This document shows, in pieces, positions 8,600 through 19,350 of a stretch of 64,000 nt of DNA (positions are counted from its first letter, which is position 1; each line of letters starts with the position of its first letter). Source of the stretch: CAVQAH01 sp963784195. GTDB taxonomy: Bacteria > Acidobacteriota > Vicinamibacteria > Vicinamibacterales > 2-12-FULL-66-21. The stretch is from assembly GCA_963784195.1 (NCBI GenBank), contig CAWARA010000023.1, forward strand, positions 1 through 64,000. The letters are read 5' to 3'. Under the pieces are notes generated by a model, which was not told where the DNA came from, made no database searches, and worked only from the letters and a program-made list of their open reading frames with translations. Made by a program: the position numbers and the translations under genes.

Positions 8600-10948
8600 A
8601 TGGCGAAGAAACCAGAAGATGCTCCGGGGCAGCCCGATCGAACCGTGCTGCCGCTGCCCGAGCCAGAGCATCCGGCGATTACAGAAATCGATGCACGCAA
8701 GGCCACGCCGCCGCCTCGCTTCGAGTTGAAGCCACCTAAGGGGGCCGGTGCACCCAACGTCGTCATCATCTTGATGGACAATTTCGGGTTCGGGGACCCG
8801 GGATGCTTTGGCGGGCCGGTCAACATGCCAGCCTTCGAGCGCCTCGCCGATGGTGGTTTGCGCTACACCAACATGCACACCGCGCCGGTCTGCTCGCCAA
8901 CGCGTGTGGCCCTGCTCACCGGCCGCAACTCACACAGCGCGAACATGGGCGGCGTGGCCGAGATGGGCACCGCGTTTCCAGGGATGAACTGCGTGCGTCC
9001 CCAGTCCGTCGCACCGCTGGCCGAAATCCTTCGGCTGAACGGCTACGGTACCGCGATGTTCGGCAAATCCCACGAGCTGCCGCCGTGGGAATTGAGTGTC
9101 TCCGGGCCGATGGACCGCTGGCCGGCACACTCTGGCTTCGACAAGTTCTACGGGTTTCTTCAAGGCGAGTCCGACCTCTACTCCCCGGCGCTGTACGATG
9201 GCGTGACCCGCATCCCGACGCCCCGCGATCCGGATTATCACGTCAGCACCGACATCACCGACAAGGCGATCGTCTGGGTCCGCAGCCAGCAGTCGCTCAC
9301 GCCGGACAAACCATTCTTCATCTACTACGCGGCGGCGGGCACGCATGATCCGCATCATGTGCCCAGGGAATGGATCGACAAGTACAAGGGCAAGTTCGAC
9401 CAGGGCTGGGACAAGCTCCGCGAGGAAACGCTGGCCCGGCAGATCAAGCTGGGCACGGTCCCACCCAACACGAAGCTCGCGCCGATGCCAGCAATGGCGA
9501 GGCCGTGGAGCTCATTCACGCCGGAGGAACAGCGGGTCCTGGCGCGGGAGATGGAAGTCTACGCTGCCATGGCCGAGCACACCGACTACGAGATCGGTCG
9601 ATTGATTCAGGCGATTGAGGACCTCGGCGAGCTGGACAACACGCTGGTCGTCTGGGTCGCCGGCGACAACGGCGGTTCGCCCTTCGGTGGTCCGATCGGG
9701 TCGTTCAATCAGCTCGCGTTATTCAACGGCGTGCCCGAAACGATGGAGAACCTGCTGCAGCACATCGACGACCTGGGTGGGCCGAAAGCCAGCGGCCATT
9801 ACGCCATGCCATGGGGTCAGGCGAGCTGCACGCCGATGGTCGGCGGGCAGGGGCATGCGACCTTTTCCTCAACGCGCAACGCCACGGTGATCCACTGGCC
9901 GAAAGGGATCCAAGCCAAGGGTGAGATTCGCACCCAGTTTCAGCACGTCATCGACTTGGCCCCGACGGTGCTGGAGGCCGCGGGCCTGCCGCAGCCGACG
10001 GTCGTGAACGGCATGACGCAAAAGCCGATGGAGGGCGCCAGCCTGCTCCACACGTTCAACGATGCCAAGGCGAAATCCCGCCACACCACGCAGTATTTCG
10101 AATACGGCGGCAACCGCGCCATCTATCACGACGGCTGGTACGCCACCACGCTGCACAAGGCCTTCTGGGAAGCAGCGCCGCGGGCCACCTTCGAGAACGA
10201 CAACTGGGAGCTGTACAACGCTGAAGAAGATTTCAGTCTGACGAACGATCTCGCGGCCAAGTTTCCCGAGAAGGTCGAGGCACTCAAGGCGCTCTTCATG
10301 ACCGAAGCGGTGAAATACAACGTCCTGCCGCTCGACGATCGCGTTCTCGAGCGGTTCAACGCGTCCATTGCCGGACGCCCCGACCTCATGGGGCCGCGAA
10401 CGTCATTGACGCTCTACGAAGGAATGATCGGACTGTCCGAGAACGCGTTCATCAACATGAAGAACCGCTCCTACACCATCACCGCTGAACTGGAGATTCC
10501 GAACGGTGGGGCCGAGGGCGTGATTATCGCGCACGGCGGTCACACTGGCGGATGGAGCCTGTACGTGCACAAGGGCCAACCGAAGTTCGCCTACAACTGG
10601 TTCGGTCGCGAGACGTATGAAGTGACGGTCCCTAAGCCGCTCCCAGCCGGCAGAGTCACTCTCCGGTGGGAGTTCATCTACGACGGCGGGAAGGTGCCCG
10701 GCGCCGGCGGGAGAGGCGACATGTTCATCGACGGCGAACAAGTGACATCAGGCCGTATCGATCGCACCATCCCGTTCTTCACCGGTACCGAGACAGCGGA
10801 CGTGGGCATGGACGACCTGACGCCCGTGACGCACGACTACAAGGCGTACGACAACGCGTTCACCGGCAACATCCGCAAGATCGTGATCGGCGTGGGACCG
10901 GTAGGCGAAGCCTTCGATCCGCCCCTCGAATGGAATGGCGTCGGGTAA
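8600..10948 (+). CDS. Large arylsulfatase (AtsD-like)
   Basis: A 782-residue sulfatase of the alkaline-phosphatase superfamily. The formylglycine site C98-S-P-T-R102 lies in HTAPVCSPTRVALLTGRN. Further family features are FGKSHELPPWE, a GTHDPHHVP metal/substrate motif, and VAGDNGGS with the second metal-binding Asp-Asn. The first metal pair, normally Asp-Asp, reads D60-N61 (LMDNFGFGDPG). The length and C-terminal beta-rich extension resemble the roughly 780-residue mycobacterial AtsD-type enzymes. There is no obvious signal peptide, so it may be cytoplasmic. No sulfatase-modifying enzyme is encoded in the window. The start follows a GGAAGGAA site by about 8 bases. Confidence 0.9.
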   Translation: MAKKPEDAPGQPDRTVLPLPEPEHPAITEIDARKATPPPRFELKPPKGAGAPNVVIILMDNFGFGDPGCFGGPVNMPAFERLADGGLRYTNMHTAPVCSPTRVALLTGRNSHSANMGGVAEMGTAFPGMNCVRPQSVAPLAEILRLNGYGTAMFGKSHELPPWELSVSGPMDRWPAHSGFDKFYGFLQGESDLYSPALYDGVTRIPTPRDPDYHVSTDITDKAIVWVRSQQSLTPDKPFFIYYAAAGTHDPHHVPREWIDKYKGKFDQGWDKLREETLARQIKLGTVPPNTKLAPMPAMARPWSSFTPEEQRVLAREMEVYAAMAEHTDYEIGRLIQAIEDLGELDNTLVVWVAGDNGGSPFGGPIGSFNQLALFNGVPETMENLLQHIDDLGGPKASGHYAMPWGQASCTPMVGGQGHATFSSTRNATVIHWPKGIQAKGEIRTQFQHVIDLAPTVLEAAGLPQPTVVNGMTQKPMEGASLLHTFNDAKAKSRHTTQYFEYGGNRAIYHDGWYATTLHKAFWEAAPRATFENDNWELYNAEEDFSLTNDLAAKFPEKVEALKALFMTEAVKYNVLPLDDRVLERFNASIAGRPDLMGPRTSLTLYEGMIGLSENAFINMKNRSYTITAELEIPNGGAEGVIIAHGGHTGGWSLYVHKGQPKFAYNWFGRETYEVTVPKPLPAGRVTLRWEFIYDGGKVPGAGGRGDMFIDGEQVTSGRIDRTIPFFTGTETADVGMDDLTPVTHDYKAYDNAFTGNIRKIVIGVGPVGEAFDPPLEWNGVG

Positions 10949-10967
10949 GGCAACCAGCACGCATTGA

Positions 10968-12870
10968 TCAACCGCTGGGTACCGCATCGGGGCGACTCGG
11001 TTGCACGGCCGCCCGCGGGATCCGTACCGTCAGCGTCGTGCCTTGTCCGGGCTGTGACTCGACGGTCACGTGGCCACTGGCGAGCCGCACGCGTTCGTCG
11101 ATACTTCGCAGTCCCAGTCCGCTTCGCGTGCGCTCGCTGAGGACGAACCCGATGCCATCGTCGGCGACGCGCATCTCGACAGCCTCGTGACTCGCCGTCA
11201 GCTGTACGCCGATCGCGTGTGCGTCCGCATGTCTGACGACGTTGGTCAACGCTTCCTGGGCGACGCGAAACAGGCAGAGCGCGGTCGCAGCGCCGAGCGA
11301 ATCGAGGTTACCGCCTGCGCTGAACGTGATGTCGAGACGGTGACGGTGCGCTAATTCGGCGCAGTGTCGCCTCAATGTCATCACCAAGCCCGCATGCTCC
11401 AGCACGCCGGGGTGCAGCTCGTGCGAAAGGCTCCTCACATTCCTGGCCAGCGCCGAGACGCGACCCTGCAGCGACTGAACGGTCGGGGTGCCAACACGCT
11501 CAGAGTCGATGTCGCTCAACATCATGCTGACGCCGGCGAGCTGCTGACTCAAGTCGTCGTGCAGATCGCGCGCGATCCGCGAGCGCTCTTCTTCCTGGGC
11601 ATTGATCAGGCGGCCTGCGAGATCCTGATTGCGCTCGGCCGTCTCGCGGAAGCGGCGCTCGCTGTCGCGCAGGGCCAGTTCTGTGCGGCGGCGCCTGGCG
11701 CGCTGGATCACCAGACCGGCAATCAGCGCGGTCTGCAAGGCAAATACCACCGCTGTCGCGACGAGGTAGTCCCGGGTACTGCCCCCACATGCTCGGCTGT
11801 CGGAACTGGACGGTACTCTCCGGAGGCAGCCGGGCCTCGCTGATCCCCCAACGCTGCAACTCGCGCCAGTCGTAGGTCGGCGCGGTCATGGACATCGGCG
11901 CCGTTGTGATGGTCGAAGGTGATTCGCCCCGCAGCAGGCGCCGCGCCACCTCGGCTGCCCGCCCGGCCAGCGCAGTAGTCGGCACCAACGGGCCGCCGAC
12001 GATCCCGCGGCCCACCTGAAAGTCGTACAAGCCAAAGATGGGAGCATTCGCCCGCGAGTGCAGTTGCGTGAGCACAGTTTCTTGCGACTGGGCCACACCG
12101 GCGCCGTCCACCGAGAAGAGCGGAAAGAAGATCACGGAGTGATCAGGCAAGTTCGATGAACGTTGGAGGATCTCCTGAAGCGACAGTCCGTCGAACCAGA
12201 CGAACTCGAGTCGTCCAACGAACCGTTCCGATTCGCGGCCCAACTCACCACGCCAGAATCTCTCGAGGGGAGAGTTCCCCATGATGACCACGACGCGTCT
12301 GGTGCCAGGAAGAACAGTCAGGACGTGCTCGAACATTCCCGGGAAATCGAGCGACATCGCCACGGCCGTCTCGTTGGAGCTGAGCATCTGGTCTCGCAAC
12401 CATCGGACGTCGAGAGAAGACTCGAGAATCGGCGTGACAGGAAAAAGCCGCTCCCGGTGCGTGCGAACGAACACAGCGGCCGGCCCGCCCACCGCCACGA
12501 CAAGATCCGGCCGCTGCCCACTGACGGTTGACTGGAGATACCTGACGAGGGGCTCTTCCTCAGGAACCTGGCCCGACGCGGCGGGCCGGACTAGGAACTC
12601 GAGGAAGTTCAGTGGTTCCGGCAGCAGTCGACGCAGCTCCGTGCGAAAAGCCTCGTTGTGAAACGTGAACGAGTCACTCTGATAGGAGGTCAACAGCAGG
12701 ATGTTCCGGGGCAGGGGTTGTGCTCCAGCCGGCAACACCGACGCCACCGTCAGCAAGATGAGGAACGCCGCCGAGCCCATGAGTCTGAGTGCCCGGCCAG
12801 CGAGGCTGAGTCCGATGCGAAGTACGAAAGGGTTCGAGATGCCAGTGTCGTCGGGAGATCCGGCCTGCAC
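10968..12870 (-). CDS. Sensor histidine kinase, NarX type, with ABC-type periplasmic sensor domain (one frameshift)
   Basis: A membrane sensor kinase read in two frames. From 12870 it encodes an N-terminal hydrophobic segment (AFLILLTVASVLPAGAQ), then about 290 residues resembling ABC-type substrate-binding sensor domains (NILLLTSYQSDS...). After an apparent extra base near 11775 the second frame continues with a transmembrane helix (VFALQTALIAGLVIQRA), a coiled linker, the HisKA_3 box ARDLHDDLSQQLAG and an HATPase domain with GIGF and GLGLRSIDERV. Restoring the frame joins the two parts exactly at the membrane helix. It probably phosphorylates one of the response regulators at 7111-8325. Confidence 0.85.
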
Positions 12871-12976
12871 GGCGTCAGTTTAGTCCGTGGTCACCGAGGT
12901 GGCAGCCGCTAAGGCGGAAGGCGGGCCTCAAAGAGTAGACCTTGGCCGATGGCGGAGCGGATGGTACATTATTGGT

Positions 12977-13184
12977 GTGATCTTCACGATCGAGCTCGAA
13001 CGCGAGGAAGACGGACGCTGGATGCGCCGAAGTGACGGCCCTCCCCGGCGTCCTGTGCTACGGTCGGGACCGCGACGAAGCCGTTGCCGGCGTCCAAGCT
13101 CTTGCCCTCCGCGTCATTGCCGAGCGTCTCGAGAACCGTGAAACGCCCGCAGAATTTCTGAACGTCACGTTCCAAGCGGCGTGA
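12977..13184 (+). CDS. HicB-like antitoxin (one frameshift), followed by a truncated hicA start
   Basis: The frame from GTG 12977 gives VIFTIELEREEDGRW, and after one apparent extra base near 13025 the protein continues EVTALPGVLCYGRDRDEAV, then an amphipathic helix and ends FQAA. This is the HicB fold: a partial RNase-H-like antitoxin of about 68 residues. A GTG at 13181 overlaps its stop (GTGA), as hicA does in coupled pairs, and reads VSKTPA before running into the converging permease gene at 13209 without HicA content. So the toxin seems missing or truncated. Without its toxin the protein could act as a spare antitoxin or be relic DNA. Confidence 0.6.
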
Positions 13185-13208
13185 GCAAGACACCTGCACC
13201 CTGCACTT

Positions 13209-15729
13209 TTATTCGTGCTGCAGCGCCCGCACAGGATCGATCCGGGTGGCGCGCCGTCCTGGTGCCAGGATGGCGAGTGCGACGACCGCCGCGAAAAATG
13301 CCATCGCCATCACGTATGGCAGCGGATCGAACACATTGATCCCTGACATCGTCGGAATTCCGCTCCGCAGGATTGTGGCCACAGCCGAGCCGCCAAGCGC
13401 GCCGCAGACGAAACCAATCACGATCGGACGGCTGCATCGGGGCCAGAATGGCGCCGACAACGTGGCTCGCGCGGGCGCCGAGCGCGATGCGCAGGCCGAT
13501 CTCGCGGGTGCGCTGCGCCACGGTGTAACCGGCGAGGCCGGCGAGCCCGATGACCGAGAGCAGGATGGCCACGGTACCGAGGATGGCGATCACCGCGACG
13601 GCGGCGGAGGCTTTCTGCACTTCCCTGTCGTACGTCTCCGTGACCACCTGCACCGTCGGTTGCAGCCGCTCGTCGAGACTGCGGGCCGTGTCCTGGAGAC
13701 GCCGGACGACATCGCGCGGCGAGCCTGAGACACGGACCAGCAGGACGGACTCCGGCGCGTTGTTTCGCGACGGCGGCAGGTAGAACTCCAGGGGTTCGGA
13801 ATTGCCGACGTAGGTGGTCGAGGCGTTTCGCACGACGCCAATCACGGTCTGGTTCTGAGTACCCCACGGCAGCGATTTGCCGAGGGCGACATGGTTTGAA
13901 TCCGGGTCCGGCCACAGCACGCGCGCCGTCGCTTCGCTGACGATCGCCACGCCGTCTTCGCCCGGCCGGAAGTTGCGGCCACGCGCGAGGCGCATCCCCA
14001 TCGTGTCCAGAAATTGCGGATCCACGTGATTGCCCGCGTACTGGCGCCCCTGCCAGTTCGCTCCCATGTGGAGGTTGCTCCACGGCGCGAGCCAGACCTG
14101 GGATGTCGCTTTCACGTCCGGATATGCGGCAGTCCGCGCACGAAGCAGATCGAAATACGCCTGCGCAGCGGGTCCCTCGTAGCCATGGGCGTTCAGGCCC
14201 GGCGAAATCCAAACGAGATGGCGGTAGTCGAAGCCGGGATCGGTGGCGCCAAGCCGCTGCACGCTGTTGACCAGAAGGCTGGACACAACGAGCAGCAGAC
14301 CGCTCACGGCCACCTGTGCGCCGAGGAATATCGTGCTGGCCCGTCCGGCACGCGGCACCAGGCTGGCGAGACGAAAAGCCGGCGGCAGCCCGAAGACCAG
14401 CGCTGCCAGCATCGCGGCGCCGAATGTGGCGGCGAGCGCGCGCCAATCCGGAACTACGCTTGCGGCTGAATTCTGCTGCAGCTGAATCACCTTCAAGACG
14501 ACGGTGCTGAGAAGCAGCGCAAACAGACCGCTGAGTACCGCCAGCAGGAGCGATTCGGTAAACAGCTGGCGCACGACACGCAGACGGCTGGCACCCAGCG
14601 CCATGCGGACGCGAATCTCGCGTTCGCGCGTCACGCCGCGGGCCAGGACGAGTGTCCCGAGATTGGCGCAGGCCGCGACGAGCAGCAGCAGCACCAGCGC
14701 CGTGGCGGTCAGCGCTATCTTGAACTCCTCGCTGTTGCTGTCGAACTGGAGAATCGGCCGCGCCTCGAGATACTCGTCCTTCCAGACGTGATCGGGCCGC
14801 TGCTCGCGCAGGCTGGCGGCGAGAGCGAGCGTCTCCTGTTGCGACGCCTGCGGAGACACCCCGGGCAGGAGACGTCCATACAGATCGAGGGCCGAGTTCC
14901 AGTCGGTGAGCAGCGTGCTGCCTTCGACCACATACGGCTGCACGACCAGCGGCATCCAGACGTCGTCGCTGGTCCTGGCCGAGCGCGGCATCACGCCGAC
15001 CACCCGGAGCAGCTTGCCGTTCACACGAATGCTTCGGCCGATGACCGCGGGATCCCCGCCGAGCCGCCGCTGCCAGAACGACTCGCCGATGACCGCCGCC
15101 GGCTCCGCATCCGCGCGCTCGTCGTCGGGAGTCAGCACGCGCCCGAGCGCGGGCGCGATGCCGAACTCGGGAAAGTAGTTGGAGGTGACAAACGCCACGT
15201 TGACCGGCTCCGGTATGGACGCGGGCGCGCTGCCGGCTGCGGCCTCGCTGAAGACTGCCGGATTGCGCTGCGATACGCCGATGATGTTGCGGAACGACGT
15301 CGCGTTGGCGGCATAGAAGGCCAGCTCGGGATACGTCAGGCTCGTCATGTGCGCGCCCGGCGCGCGGCGCGTCAGATGGACGAGCGAATCCGGGTCCGGT
15401 ACCGAGCCTCCTCGAAGATCGGTCAGCACCACACGAAAGGCGCTCAACGGGACGCCGATGCCCAGAACCAGGACCAGCATCGCCGTCAGCGTGAAGCCGG
15501 GGGCGTTGCGGAGCACGCGGGCGCCGTAGGTCAGGTCCTGATGCAGGCGATCGAGCCAGGTCCAGCCCCACATCTCGCGCGCGTCTTCGCGCAGGCGCAG
15601 TTCGTCGCCGAAACTCGGCCGGCGGTCCGGCGACATCAACTCGCGATGGTAGGCCATCTCCTCGGCCATCTCCCGTTCGAGACGGCGGCGGTTCCACAGG
15701 TACGAGATACGCCGCAGCAGTTCCATCAT
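13209..15729 (-). CDS. ADOP-type ABC permease, MacB/FtsX-like (one frameshift)
   Basis: A large membrane permease. The N-terminus has a short cytoplasmic region (EREMAEEMAYHRELM) and the FTLTAMLVLVLGIG first helix that typifies acidobacterial duplicated orphan permeases. Two MacB-type periplasmic regions and FtsX-like permease blocks follow (ATALVLLLLVAACANLGTL and, near the end, GLAGYTVAQRTREIGLRIALGA). Around 13445 the frame shifts and the final part continues AFFAAVVALAILAPGRRATRIDPVRALQHE to the stop at 13209. The whole would be about 840 residues. No ATPase is encoded beside it, as is usual for this family. A PadR regulator is encoded 34 bases upstream and probably controls it. Confidence 0.88.
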
Positions 15730-15763
15730 CGTTGAACTTTCGGGGGAATGTTTGGCGGCCCTT

Positions 15764-16105
15764 TCAGGCGAGCTTCAGGACGGCCTGGATGGCACGGTTC
15801 ACGTGGTCGTAGCCGGCCCGTTCGGAGTCCAGCTGCGTGCGCCCGGCGGCAGTCAGACGATACGAGCGCACACGGCGCCCGGTGTCGGACATGCCCCATT
15901 CAGCCCGCACCCAGCCCTTCCTGAGCATCTTCTGCAGCGCGGGATAGAGCGATCCCTCCTCCACCCGCAACACCTCGCCGGAGACCTGCCTGATTCGCTG
16001 CGCGATCGCATAGCCGTGGAGCGGACCCGAGTCCAGGACGCGGAGCACGAGGAGAATCAAAGTTCCGGGAACGAGCTCGGTCCTCGACATAGGATCAGGT
16101 GACAT
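15764..16105 (-). CDS. PadR family transcriptional regulator
   Basis: A 113-residue winged-helix repressor. It shows the family sequence LHGYAIAQRI, the wing segment EEGSLYPALQKM, and GRRVRSYRLTAAGRTQL, then a short C-terminal dimer helix. Start at 16105 or at the next in-frame ATG, 16090. It is placed directly upstream of the ADOP permease in the same direction, a recurrent arrangement in Acidobacteriota, and probably represses itself and that gene. A perfect inverted repeat just upstream is a candidate operator. Confidence 0.9.
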   Translation of the reverse strand: MSPDPMSRTELVPGTLILLVLRVLDSGPLHGYAIAQRIRQVSGEVLRVEEGSLYPALQKMLRKGWVRAEWGMSDTGRRVRSYRLTAAGRTQLDSERAGYDHVNRAIQAVLKLA

Positions 16106-16109
16106 ATGT

Positions 16110-16122
16110 ATAGGCTACCTAT
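16110..16122. promoter_or_regulatory. Candidate PadR operator
   Basis: A perfect palindrome ATAGG-CTA-CCTAT five bases before the longer padR start. PadR proteins bind short AT-flanked dyads near their own promoters. A TTGACG element at 16135-16140 (minus strand) lies upstream, so the dyad would overlap the promoter core. Confidence 0.5.
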
Positions 16123-16379
16123 GCCTAGCGCGTGCGTCAACTCCCAACTTCCAATTCCCAACGGCGATCTGAGCCGATCGATTTCCTTGAGCGTGTATTA
16201 CGGTTTTGTTCTGTCGACGTCAAAGAGAAATCGCGTGCGACTGGGGGTCGCTCGTTGGGAGCAACTGCGTGTTGGGTGCTGGGAGTTTCTATCGACTTCC
16301 GCAAATGGTCGTGTTCGCGACGGAATAGTGCTGGGTGCAACGTGCACAGCACGTCGCACGTCGCACGTCGCACTCACGT
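16123..16379. other. Intergenic region with short tandem repeats
   Basis: No gene is supported. Three exact copies of CACGTCG lie at 16350-16370, and variants of a CAACTCCCAAC/TTGGGAG sequence occur at both ends (16138-16160 and 16254-16292), forming weak inverted repeats. Confidence 0.5.
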
Positions 16380-18594
16380 TTATCTTCCCACCCGTATCCC
16401 CGTCAGTAGCTTCGCATCAGCGCCGCCCTGCGACGTCGTGACTTCGATCGCGTAGTCGCCGGCGGCCAGCGGCGCCAGCATGACGTCCGCCGTCACCCAC
16501 CGCTGACCGGATTCGGCGTCTGTGCGTTCGCCGATCGTCACCGGCAACTGAAGCGCGACGCCGTTGCGATCGAGCAGACGGCCGGCGCCGGGTTTCGCGT
16601 CCGCGCTGACGGGGATCTCGAGCCTTACGCGTTCAGTGCGGCTGAAGCGGAAGTCCGCAGCCGGCATCAGCCGGTTGGCCGTCGAGGGTCCGCGCCTGAA
16701 TGCGAGCGGTTGCGCCGCGGTGGGCCCGAGCTCGGTCTGGACCGCATCGGTGGCGGGTGTGATCGTGCCGTCGGTCTTCAGGCGCGCGCGCACGTCGACC
16801 GTCTTCTCCGTCACTGACGGAAGCGTGACAGTCGTCACGAACGTCTTTTCGCCAGGCTTGAGCGTGACCGTCGCTGTCTGCGTGACCGTTCCGGCGCGAA
16901 CCTCGATGTCAGCAGTCGATGCGGCCGTCAGGTCGGTGCGGTCGCCAGGTTGAGGATAGGTTTCGCCAGCCACCCAGATCGTGCCGCCGCTGCCCGAGCT
17001 CAACCCGACTGCGTTGATCCGGAATCGTGCGTCGGGCCGGATGCGGCCGAGCGTTCCGAGCGCGGCGCCCACGGCCGATGCGGGTGCGGAGGACGCCGGC
17101 GGCTCCGCCGCCTTTCTCGCGGCCGTGACCTCCTCGATCTTTGCCGCCCGATAGCCGCGGCGGGCGCGCACCTGGACGCCTGGCTGCTTGACGCGCACTT
17201 TCAGGTTGCGAAACTTGCCGTCGAGTTTCGCGTTCGTGGAGTAATAGCCAAGGAGATAGTACGACGTCAGATCGTCGGAGATTCGCTTCAGGCCGGCGTT
17301 CAGGTCGTTGCTGTCCATCACCGCGATCCCGTCGGTGTTCGAGGCGAGCGTGCGCAGCGCTTCCTGACGCGTCTTCAAGCTGACCGCGTCCATGTGCGGC
17401 GGGAGATACTCGTCCGTCGGTCCGATCGGCGTGTCGAAGACCGCGAGTCCGCGGGGATCGATCGGGTAGAACGTGGAGTTCCCGCGGTTCGCCTGATCCA
17501 TGATGTCGCGGAAGTACTGATCGTTGTCCATCGTGGACAGTCGCAGACGGTCGGTGTCGCACTCGTTCTTCGAGAGCGACCGCTCGGAAATGTTTCGCGG
17601 GTCTTTCGTGACGGGCTGGCCTCTGGGGCCGACGACAATCGGGTCGGTCGATGGAATGGGCTCCTGATACTCACCGTCCTTCCGCAGGGTCATCATGTTG
17701 CGGTCTTCGCGGTAAAGCAGCCAGCCCTCGCTGACGGCCAGGATCGCCTTGCGCTCTTCACGGATCGCGTGAAGGTAACGCACGAGATCCTCGAGCGCCT
17801 CGAGCGTGGCGCGTTCGCGCTTCCGCCGAATCATCTGCTCGGCAAGGACCGAGCGCCGGCGACCTGCTTTGGCTTCCCCGTCGGTCAGCGGATAACAGAT
17901 CTCATACGCCTCTTCCCGTTCGTCGTTCATCAGGCTGAACCGCCGCCCCCACGGCCAATTCGTGCGCAGCGAATCTTCGATGACCTGCGTCTTGCGGGCG
18001 AGGACGACCTGAGAGGCAGCCATGGCGGGCGTCATCACGCCGACGAGATCGTCTGGACCAAGAATCCTGTCGATCAACTGGATGAGCGGTTCCTTGATCG
18101 CGTGCGAGCCATTCACCGAGACGTGCGTGGTGTCGAGGAAGATCACGAAGACCCGGTTGCGCGGATTCGTCGCCTCCTGCAGTGACTCGCGCTGTGAGCT
18201 GGGCTCGCGCCGGGTCTCCTGCGGCCCCGCCGAGCGAATCACCACGTGCTCGAACGACTTCGATTTTTTGCGCGACGCCGTCCTCGAGCACCTCGAAGTC
18301 TTCGAGTTTGAGGCCCTGCAGCGGCTTGCCATCCTTCAAGGGATACACGTCCACCCGGACGAAGTTCGCCTCGGTGCGGAACACCGGCGGTTGCGGCTGC
18401 TGTTGCGACTGCTGTGAGGGTGGCGGCGTCTGCGTCGGTGGCGGTGGTTGCTGAGCGGTTCCGCCAGCCTGTGCAGCACACAGCGTGACGGCGAGCGCGA
18501 GTAGCGTCAGGGTCGTTCCGGCGGAGCGGAAGGAGGCATTTGTCACGCAGACGCGGCTGACCCCCGGTCGGCAGGTCCTCGCCGGCTGGCTCAC
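16380..18594 (-). CDS. VWFA-related secreted protein, Acidobacteria type (one frameshift)
   Basis: Read from 18594: a signal peptide (LTLLALAVTLCAAQAGG), a Pro/Gln-rich spacer, and the N-terminal motif of this family (VRVDVYPLKDG, LEDFEVLEDG). Near 18260 the frame shifts and the protein continues with a von Willebrand A domain (FVIFLDTTHVS as the metal site, LIQLIDRILGPDDLVGVM) and a long beta-rich C-terminus of about 300 residues. VWFA proteins of this sort are numerous in Acidobacteriota; their ligand is unknown. The joined protein would be about 738 residues. The last residues (LLTGIRVGR) end at 16380. Confidence 0.85.
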
Positions 18595-18820
18595 ACATAC
18601 TACGCCAGAAGAGACGTCAACGGCACGGCTTCGGGAGTTGGATCAGCGGAGTGCACCCGTCTGCATCGTTTGACGACGGTTCGCGTCCGGATCGCTACGG
18701 GTACCGAAGTCCGGGGCCGACAACCTATTCAGAAATCGGTGGAATTCTGCGTGGTGCGCCCAGCGTGAACGTGGCAGCCGCCTTGCGTTCGAGCGCGCTC
18801 GATCAGCCCCGGAGGACTCT

Positions 18821-19006
18821 GTGAACGCTCGCAAGTACGACGAGTGGACCGTAAAGCACTGGCGGATTGAACCCCGCTGGCGCGTCCTCGAAGACGTTGA
18901 CGAGCCGCCGATCGCCGAACAGGCGCCCCCGCTCTGGAAGGATTTGACCGTGGCGTCCGTTGCCGCGGTTCTGCTCTGGGGCTCGGCTGTGGTGCTGTTC
19001 GGCTGA
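18821..19006 (+). CDS. Small protein with one C-terminal membrane helix
   Basis: A 61-residue protein: a polar, Trp-rich N-terminal half (WTVKHWRIEPRWRVLEDV) and a hydrophobic C-terminal helix (LTVASVAAVLLWGSAVVLF). The GTG start has an ideal GGAGG at 18811-18815, five bases away, which is the main reason for accepting it. Such tail-anchored proteins sit in the inner membrane with the N-terminus in the cytoplasm. I do not recognise the family. The neighbouring gene converges with it. Confidence 0.6.
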   Translation: MNARKYDEWTVKHWRIEPRWRVLEDVDEPPIAEQAPPLWKDLTVASVAAVLLWGSAVVLFG

Positions 19007-19007
19007 A

Positions 19008-19256
19008 TCAGTCACCGGGGCTGTCAAACCATCCCTGCTGTTTGAGCCGCTCCGCGTAGACGCGCGCCCAGTTCACAGCCAGCCACTCCTCCTGAAATAG
19101 CTCGGTCAGGACCAGGTCGCGGTCCTGTACCACGCGGATTTCAAGGGGCTTGCTGAGTGCCCGCAGCACACACCGCACGTCAGTTTTTCTGCGCCGGAGA
19201 CACCACAGCACCCGCTCACCCGGCTGGACGGTAAATGTACCCACGACTCGGCGCAC
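19008..19256 (-). CDS. Conserved small hypothetical protein
   Basis: An 82-residue soluble protein, rich in charged residues, with an amphipathic pattern: LWCLRRRKTDVRCVL, RVVQDRDLVLTELFQEE, WARVYAERLKQQGW. The alternating hydrophobic residues and lack of low-complexity sequence argue for a real protein. The start is uncertain: a GTG at 19247 would drop MRR. It ends 2 bases from the converging small membrane protein gene. Function unknown. Confidence 0.5.
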   Translation of the reverse strand: MRRVVGTFTVQPGERVLWCLRRRKTDVRCVLRALSKPLEIRVVQDRDLVLTELFQEEWLAVNWARVYAERLKQQGWFDSPGD

Positions 19257-19350
19257 CCTTCCCCGCGCCCACCGAGATTGTGTTGAGGAGTATTGGGAGT
19301 TTACCTAACCCCATCCGTAGGTCAAGCTCGGCCATTCGGCAGTCTGTCGC

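Noticed and set aside
16950..18185. Plus-strand frame of about 410 codons over the VWFA gene
   Set aside because: Antisense of a recognised protein; no start signal, composition typical of a shadow.
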